The notes beneath the pieces were generated by a model. It was given only the letters and a program-made list of their open reading frames with translations. It was not told the origin of the DNA and did not search any database. From DATKCJ01 sp035513275 (GTDB lineage Bacteria; Verrucomicrobiota; Verrucomicrobiia; Opitutales; Opitutaceae), in contig DATKCJ010000225.1 of NCBI GenBank assembly GCA_035513275.1, positions 7,084-71,083 on the forward strand: a DNA stretch of 64,000 bases, read 5' to 3'. Shown here in pieces: positions 60,216 through 64,000 of the stretch. A program made the translations under genes and the position numbers. Within the stretch, counting starts at the first letter, position 1. Every line of letters starts with the position of its first letter.

Positions 60216-60642
60216 CGCGGCGAAGCCGGGGACCAAAAGACCAAGAGACCAAGAGACCACTGACCACGGGACCACTGACCGCAGCACAGCGACGAATCGA
60301 GAATTTCATTCCGCAATCCGCACTCCGCAATTCCCATACCCAGTCTCCCATCTCCGATCCCTCTCCCTCTCACTTTCAAATGAATTCCCCAAACGGACTA
60401 ACCAACATCACGACTGCATGGCCGAGCCCGCGTTGGGGGCGGGCCGGCCTTTCTTTCGATGCAACGGGTAGCGAGCGGCGAGTAGCGGGCATTCCGGCGC
60501 ACGCACACACACAAATCGAAACCGACAGTGTGCCGTCCGTTTCCCGCTACTCACTCCTCTCCACCCTCTGCTCGCGAGCAACCCTGGCGGTGCGCTTGAG
60601 CTACTCACTACTCGCTACCCGCTACTCGCTACTCTTCCTCGC
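60216..60642. repeat. large composite repeat between flgF and flgG
   Basis: 427 bp without a gene. In order: ACCAAAAGACCAAGAGACC units, CCGCAATCCGCACTCCGCAA, CTCTCCCTCTCACTTTCAAA, then a second module with GGTAGCGAGCGGCGAGTAGC and its inverse GCTACTCACTACTCGCTACC ending before the flgG ATG. An ATG at 60380 opens an 88-codon frame that is wholly repeat-derived. Confidence 0.65.
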
Positions 60643-61422
60643 ATGAACCTCTCACTCTACTCCGCGGCCACCGGCATGGAGGCCCAGCAGCTCAACTTGA
60701 ACACCATCGCCAACAACCTGGCGAACGTGAACACCCCGGGCTTCAAGCGCAGCAAGATCGAGTTTCAGGATCTCCTCTACCAGATGCCCCGCACCGTCGG
60801 CGCCGATGCAGGCGGCGGCAACATCGTGCCGACCGGCATCGAAATCGGCAATGGGTCGCGAGTCGCGTCGACTTCGAAGGTCTTCACACAGGGCCAGCTC
60901 ACCAGCACCGGTGAGAAGCTCGACATCGCCGTGCAGGGCGAGGGTTTCTTCGAAGTGCAGCGTGCCGACGGCAGCCTGGCCTACACGCGCGCGGGCACGT
61001 TCAAGCTCAATGCGCAGGGCCAGGTCGTGACCACCGACGGCCTTCCGGTCGCGAGCGGCTTCCAGGCGATTCCCGCCGGCTCCGAGGTCACGATCTCCGA
61101 GGAAGGCAACGTGTCCGTGCAAAACGCGCAGGGCTCGCAGACTTTCCGTCTCGCGATCACCCGCTTCGCAAATCCGTCCGGCCTGCGCGCGCTCGGCGGC
61201 AACCTGTTCGAGGAGACCGCCGCATCCGGCACGCCTGAGCTCGGCAATCCCGGCGAGCAGGGCTTTGGCCGCACGGTGCAGGGTTACCTGGAGTCCTCAA
61301 ACGTGAACATCGTCGAGGAGATGGTGAACCTCATCATCGCCCAGCGCGCCTACGAGATTAACTCCAAGTCGATCCAGACGTCGGACGAGATGCTCCAGAA
61401 CATCGCCAACATGAAGCGCTGA
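60643..61422 (+). CDS. flgG: flagellar distal rod protein FlgG
   Basis: 259 residues with the standard FlgG marks: LYSAATGMEAQQLNLNTIAN and NLANVNTPGFKRSKIEFQDL at the start, GEGFFEVQRADGSLAYTRAG in the core, and the terminus NIVEEMVNLIIAQRAYEINS, then KSIQTSDEMLQNIANMKR. Full normal length. The stop overlaps the flgA start by one base (TGATG). Confidence 0.96.
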   Translation: MNLSLYSAATGMEAQQLNLNTIANNLANVNTPGFKRSKIEFQDLLYQMPRTVGADAGGGNIVPTGIEIGNGSRVASTSKVFTQGQLTSTGEKLDIAVQGEGFFEVQRADGSLAYTRAGTFKLNAQGQVVTTDGLPVASGFQAIPAGSEVTISEEGNVSVQNAQGSQTFRLAITRFANPSGLRALGGNLFEETAASGTPELGNPGEQGFGRTVQGYLESSNVNIVEEMVNLIIAQRAYEINSKSIQTSDEMLQNIANMKR

Positions 61423-62141
61423 TGAGCACCGCGATCCGAACACTTCTCTTCTCACTCGCGACGCTTGTCGCCGCGCATGCCTCGTTCGCAAGCGCCGACA
61501 TCGCGAAGCCGGCGAAGCTCGATTCCGAAACCGTCGTCAATGCGATCGCCTCGGATCTCTCCGCGCACTTCAACCTCGGTGGCGAACTCCAGCTCGAGAT
61601 GCTCCGCCCGTGGACACCCCCCGCGCGCACCGCGCGCGAGTGGAGAGTGCAGCTCACGCAATATCCCTCCGCGCTCGCGAGCTCGCTGCTCGTGCGCTGC
61701 CGTTTCCTCGCCGATGGAGAATCCGCCGGCGAAGCAGTCCTCACTTTCCGCGCGATGCACATGCGCGACGCCTGGCTCGCCCGCCAGCCGATCAACGTCG
61801 GCGCAGCGTTCGACACCGGGCTGCTCGACGTCCGCCGCACTGACTTCCTGCGCGATCGCGATGCGCTCCCCGCTGACGCCGGCGACGGGACGTATTCGTT
61901 CTCCCGCTCCGTGCAGAGCGGCCGGGTGCTCACGTGGCGCGATGTCGGCCGCCGTCCGCTCGTCCGCAAGGGCGAGATGGTCGAGGTCACGGCCACCGAC
62001 GGCGGGTTGCTCATCACCCTGAAGGGTCTCGCCATGCAGAACGGCGCGCAGGGTGATGCCGTCACGATTCGCAATCCCGATTCACGCCGCGATTTCACCG
62101 CATTCGTCGTCGATGAAAATCATGTCCACGTCCGCTTCTAG
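61422..62141 (+). CDS. flgA: P-ring assembly chaperone FlgA
   Basis: 239 residues with a signal peptide (TLLFSLATLVAAHASFASAD) and a C-terminal SAF/ChapFlgA domain (LTWRDVGRRPLVRKGEMVEV; LITLKGLAMQNGAQGDAVTI). FlgA is a periplasmic chaperone for FlgI. It overlaps both flgG and flgH, so translation is coupled. Confidence 0.9.
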   Translation: MSTAIRTLLFSLATLVAAHASFASADIAKPAKLDSETVVNAIASDLSAHFNLGGELQLEMLRPWTPPARTAREWRVQLTQYPSALASSLLVRCRFLADGESAGEAVLTFRAMHMRDAWLARQPINVGAAFDTGLLDVRRTDFLRDRDALPADAGDGTYSFSRSVQSGRVLTWRDVGRRPLVRKGEMVEVTATDGGLLITLKGLAMQNGAQGDAVTIRNPDSRRDFTAFVVDENHVHVRF

Positions 62142-62745
62142 TTTCGCAGTCATCCTCGCGGCATTCGTCGTCTCGACGGCCTCCGCGCAATCATTGTGGC
62201 CGGTCGACGGCGGCAGCGAGCGCGCGATGTTCGCGGACCGCAAGGCCACTCGCGCGGGCGACATTCTCACTGTCATCGTGGCCGAGTCGGCCAACGCCAC
62301 CAACTCGCAATCCAAGAAGTCCGAGCGCTCATCGAGCCTTGAGGATGCCGTGCAGCGTTTCCTCTTCAGCGCAGCGACGAGCGGCCTCGGCACGCACAAT
62401 GGCGAACTGCCTGCCGTGAGCCTAGGCGGCAGCGCCTCGAACTCCGGCGGCGGCCAGGCGAACAACACCCAGAGCCTCACGTCGCGCGCCGCGGTCGTCG
62501 TCACCGACGTGCTGCCCAACGGCAACCTCGTCATCGAGGGCAAGCGCATCGTCACCTTCTCGGGCGAGACGCAATACGTCGCGCTGCACGGAATCGTGCG
62601 CGCCGACGATGTCACTTCCGCCAACACCGTTTTTTCGAGCAACGTCGCCGACGCGCGCGTCGAGTTCATCTCCGAGGGCAGTCTCACCGACGCGCAGAGG
62701 CGCGGCTGGCTCTCGAAACTCTACGAGAAGTTCCGGCCCTTCTGA
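62113..62745 (+). CDS. flgH: L-ring protein FlgH without lipobox
   Basis: 210 residues from ATG 62113 (207 from 62122), overlapping the end of flgA. FlgH landmarks are FADRKATRAGDILTVIVAES, then VLPNGNLVIEGKRIVTFSGE and VRADDVTSANTVFSSNVADA. FlgH is normally an outer-membrane lipoprotein with a Cys at the cleavage site. Here the signal peptide (SFAVILAAFVVSTASAQS) has no Cys, so it appears to be cleaved by signal peptidase I and not acylated. Confidence 0.93.
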   Translation: MKIMSTSASSFAVILAAFVVSTASAQSLWPVDGGSERAMFADRKATRAGDILTVIVAESANATNSQSKKSERSSSLEDAVQRFLFSAATSGLGTHNGELPAVSLGGSASNSGGGQANNTQSLTSRAAVVVTDVLPNGNLVIEGKRIVTFSGETQYVALHGIVRADDVTSANTVFSSNVADARVEFISEGSLTDAQRRGWLSKLYEKFRPF

Positions 62746-62766
62746 GGCCCCCAACAGGATTCACGG

Positions 62767-63900
62767 ATGAACACAGGAACACGCATCTTCGCCTCTCCTT
62801 TCCGCAGCACGCTCACGGTGCTCGCACTCGCTTTACTCGCGTCCGCCCCCGTGTTCGCTTCACGCGTAAAGGACCTCACATCGGTCGAGGGCGGACGCGA
62901 CAATCAACTCGTCGGATACGGCCTGGTCTTTGGACTCGCGGGCGACGGCGACAGCAACGCAGCCTCCACGCTGCGCGCGGTCGCGAACACGTTGCAGCGG
63001 CACGGTCTCACGGTGAGCCAGCAGGACATCAAGGCGAAAAACGTCGCCGCGGTGATGGTCACTGCCGACATCAGCGCGTTTCTCAAGCCCGGCGCCCGCA
63101 TCGATGTCACCATCGCTTCGATGGGCGATGCGAAGAGCCTCCAGGGCGGCGTCCTTCTCCAGACTCCGTTGATAGCGGCCGACGGCCGCGTGTATGCCGT
63201 CGCACAGGGCCCGATCGCAGTCGGCGGATTCCTCGGCGGGGCAGGCGGCCCCGGTGGTGCGACCGTGCAGAAAAATCATCCAACGGTCGGCACGATCAGC
63301 AACGGCGCGATCGTCGAGCGCGAGGTGTCCACCTCGATCGTGAGCGACGACCAGATGCGCCTGCTCCTACACCAGCCCGATTTCACTTCCGCGGCCCGCA
63401 TGGCCGATGCGATCAACCACCGCTGGCCCTCCGCCGCGGTCGCGCTCGACGCCGCCACGGTGCGCGTCGATCTGCCCGCCACCTACCGCGGCCGCGACGT
63501 CGCGTTCATCGCGGACCTCGGCTCCGTCGAACTCGAGCCCGACACGCAGGCGCGCATTGTGCTGAACGAGCGCACCGGCACCATTGTTGCCACCTCGACC
63601 GTCCGCCTTTCGCAGGTCGCGATCGCGCACGGTTCGCTCACGATCACGGTCGCGTCGAATCTGGCGGTCAGCCAGCCGAACTCGTTCAACAACTCCGGCG
63701 AGACCGTCGTCCTGCCAGGCACGCAGACTGATGTCGTGGAGGGCGGCAAGGACGGCTTCGTCGTCGTGCCGGAATCTCCAACGATCGATCGCTTCGCATC
63801 GGCGCTCAACGCGCTCGGCGTCTCCACACGCGATATGATGGCCATCTTCCAGAGCCTCAAGCGCTCCGGCGCGCTGCAGGCCGACCTCATCATCAACTGA
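62767..63900 (+). CDS. flgI: P-ring protein FlgI
   Basis: 377 residues with a signal peptide (LTVLALALLASAPVFASRVK) and typical FlgI sequence: RDNQLVGYGLVFGLAGDGDS, KNVAAVMVTADISAFLKPGA, DVTIASMGDAKSLQGGVLLQ, and the C-terminal LGVSTRDMMAIFQSLKRSGA. FlgI forms the periplasmic P ring. Starts 21 bp after flgH. Confidence 0.96.
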   Translation: MNTGTRIFASPFRSTLTVLALALLASAPVFASRVKDLTSVEGGRDNQLVGYGLVFGLAGDGDSNAASTLRAVANTLQRHGLTVSQQDIKAKNVAAVMVTADISAFLKPGARIDVTIASMGDAKSLQGGVLLQTPLIAADGRVYAVAQGPIAVGGFLGGAGGPGGATVQKNHPTVGTISNGAIVEREVSTSIVSDDQMRLLLHQPDFTSAARMADAINHRWPSAAVALDAATVRVDLPATYRGRDVAFIADLGSVELEPDTQARIVLNERTGTIVATSTVRLSQVAIAHGSLTITVASNLAVSQPNSFNNSGETVVLPGTQTDVVEGGKDGFVVVPESPTIDRFASALNALGVSTRDMMAIFQSLKRSGALQADLIIN

Positions 63901-63902
63901 CC

Positions 63903-64000
63903 ATGAGCATCCCGGCAATCAACGCCGCATCTTTCGCGGAAAACCCGGCCCGCATCAACCGCCTCCCAGCCGCCCAGCAGGTCCAGGCTGCCGCGGGCCA
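63903..64000 (+). CDS. start of the next flagellar gene, probably flgJ
   Basis: An ATG 2 bp after the flgI stop opens a frame of 32 codons to the window edge (SIPAINAASFAENPARINRL). The slot after flgI is normally flgJ, the rod cap with or without a muramidase domain. The visible part is too short to prove it. Confidence 0.45.
   Translation, partial: MSIPAINAASFAENPARINRLPAAQQVQAAAG

Noticed and set aside
60380..60646. 88-codon frame between flgF and flgG
   Set aside because: Entirely repeat-derived and not conserved-looking; retained only as part of the composite repeat.
1..64000. tRNA, rRNA, riboswitch, transposase or integrase genes
   Set aside because: None recognised on either strand by inspection; small RNAs cannot be excluded without covariance searches.

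Overview
The window is high-GC bacterial DNA carrying most of a flagellar and chemotaxis gene cluster next to a large glycosyltransferase island. The gene set is typical of a Gram-negative flagellum: P-ring FlgI, L-ring FlgH, FlgA, FlhF, FliA, MotA/MotB, a MotE-like protein, two small flagellins and an NtrC-type regulator. Together with the many genes lacking Shine-Dalgarno sites and the peculiar intergenic repeats, this suggests a Verrucomicrobiota bacterium of the Opitutaceae type. That placement is inference; no rRNA or other marker gene is present.

Layout. 1-612: end-truncated HDOD protein on the minus strand. 824-12582: four large co-directional glycosylation genes: an O-GlcNAc-transferase-like GT41 enzyme, a degenerate GT41 relative, a GT-TPR-GT fusion, and a four-part radical SAM / pyruvyltransferase-like / GT4 / TPR fusion. 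12583-13696: repeat field. 13697-15508: two flagellins on the minus strand. 15820-19607: fliD, a lipoprotein, a FlgM-like gene, fliS and a FliT/FlgN-like chaperone. 19843-21832: an orphan sigma-28-type gene and a sigma-54 activator. 22073-35155: chemotaxis and signalling (CheX, REC-REC-STAS, two HDOD proteins, a chemoreceptor remnant, a hybrid kinase, CheW, CheA, CheD, degenerate HD-GYP, CheB, CheR). 35386-64000: structural and export genes in the order flgBC-fliE-fliFGHIJ-motE-fliK-flgDE-fliLMNOPQR-flhBAF-fliA-motAB-flgFGAHI-flgJ, running off the window.

Regulation. Eleven sites match a sigma-28 promoter (TnAAGTnn, 11-12 bp spacer, nYCGAnnn); ten are reasonably clear and the flagellin one is weak. 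They precede the HDOD gene, the glycosylation genes, a flagellin, fliD, the flgM-like gene, the orphan gene, cheX, cheW, cheA, cheD and cheR. Four sites match a sigma-54 promoter (GG-N10-GC). Three abut the starts of flgB, flhB and flgF; one lies inside fliK. The window therefore encodes both the activator (NtrC type) and the late sigma factor (FliA) expected for the two promoter classes.

Most unusual features: the four-domain radical SAM megaprotein in a flagellin-glycosylation context; dispersed palindromic repeats inserted in frame into coding sequence, including the signal-peptide region of FliP; about a dozen composite intergenic repeats inside the flagellar operons; and the sigma-54-like module inside fliK that is shared with the flhB leader.
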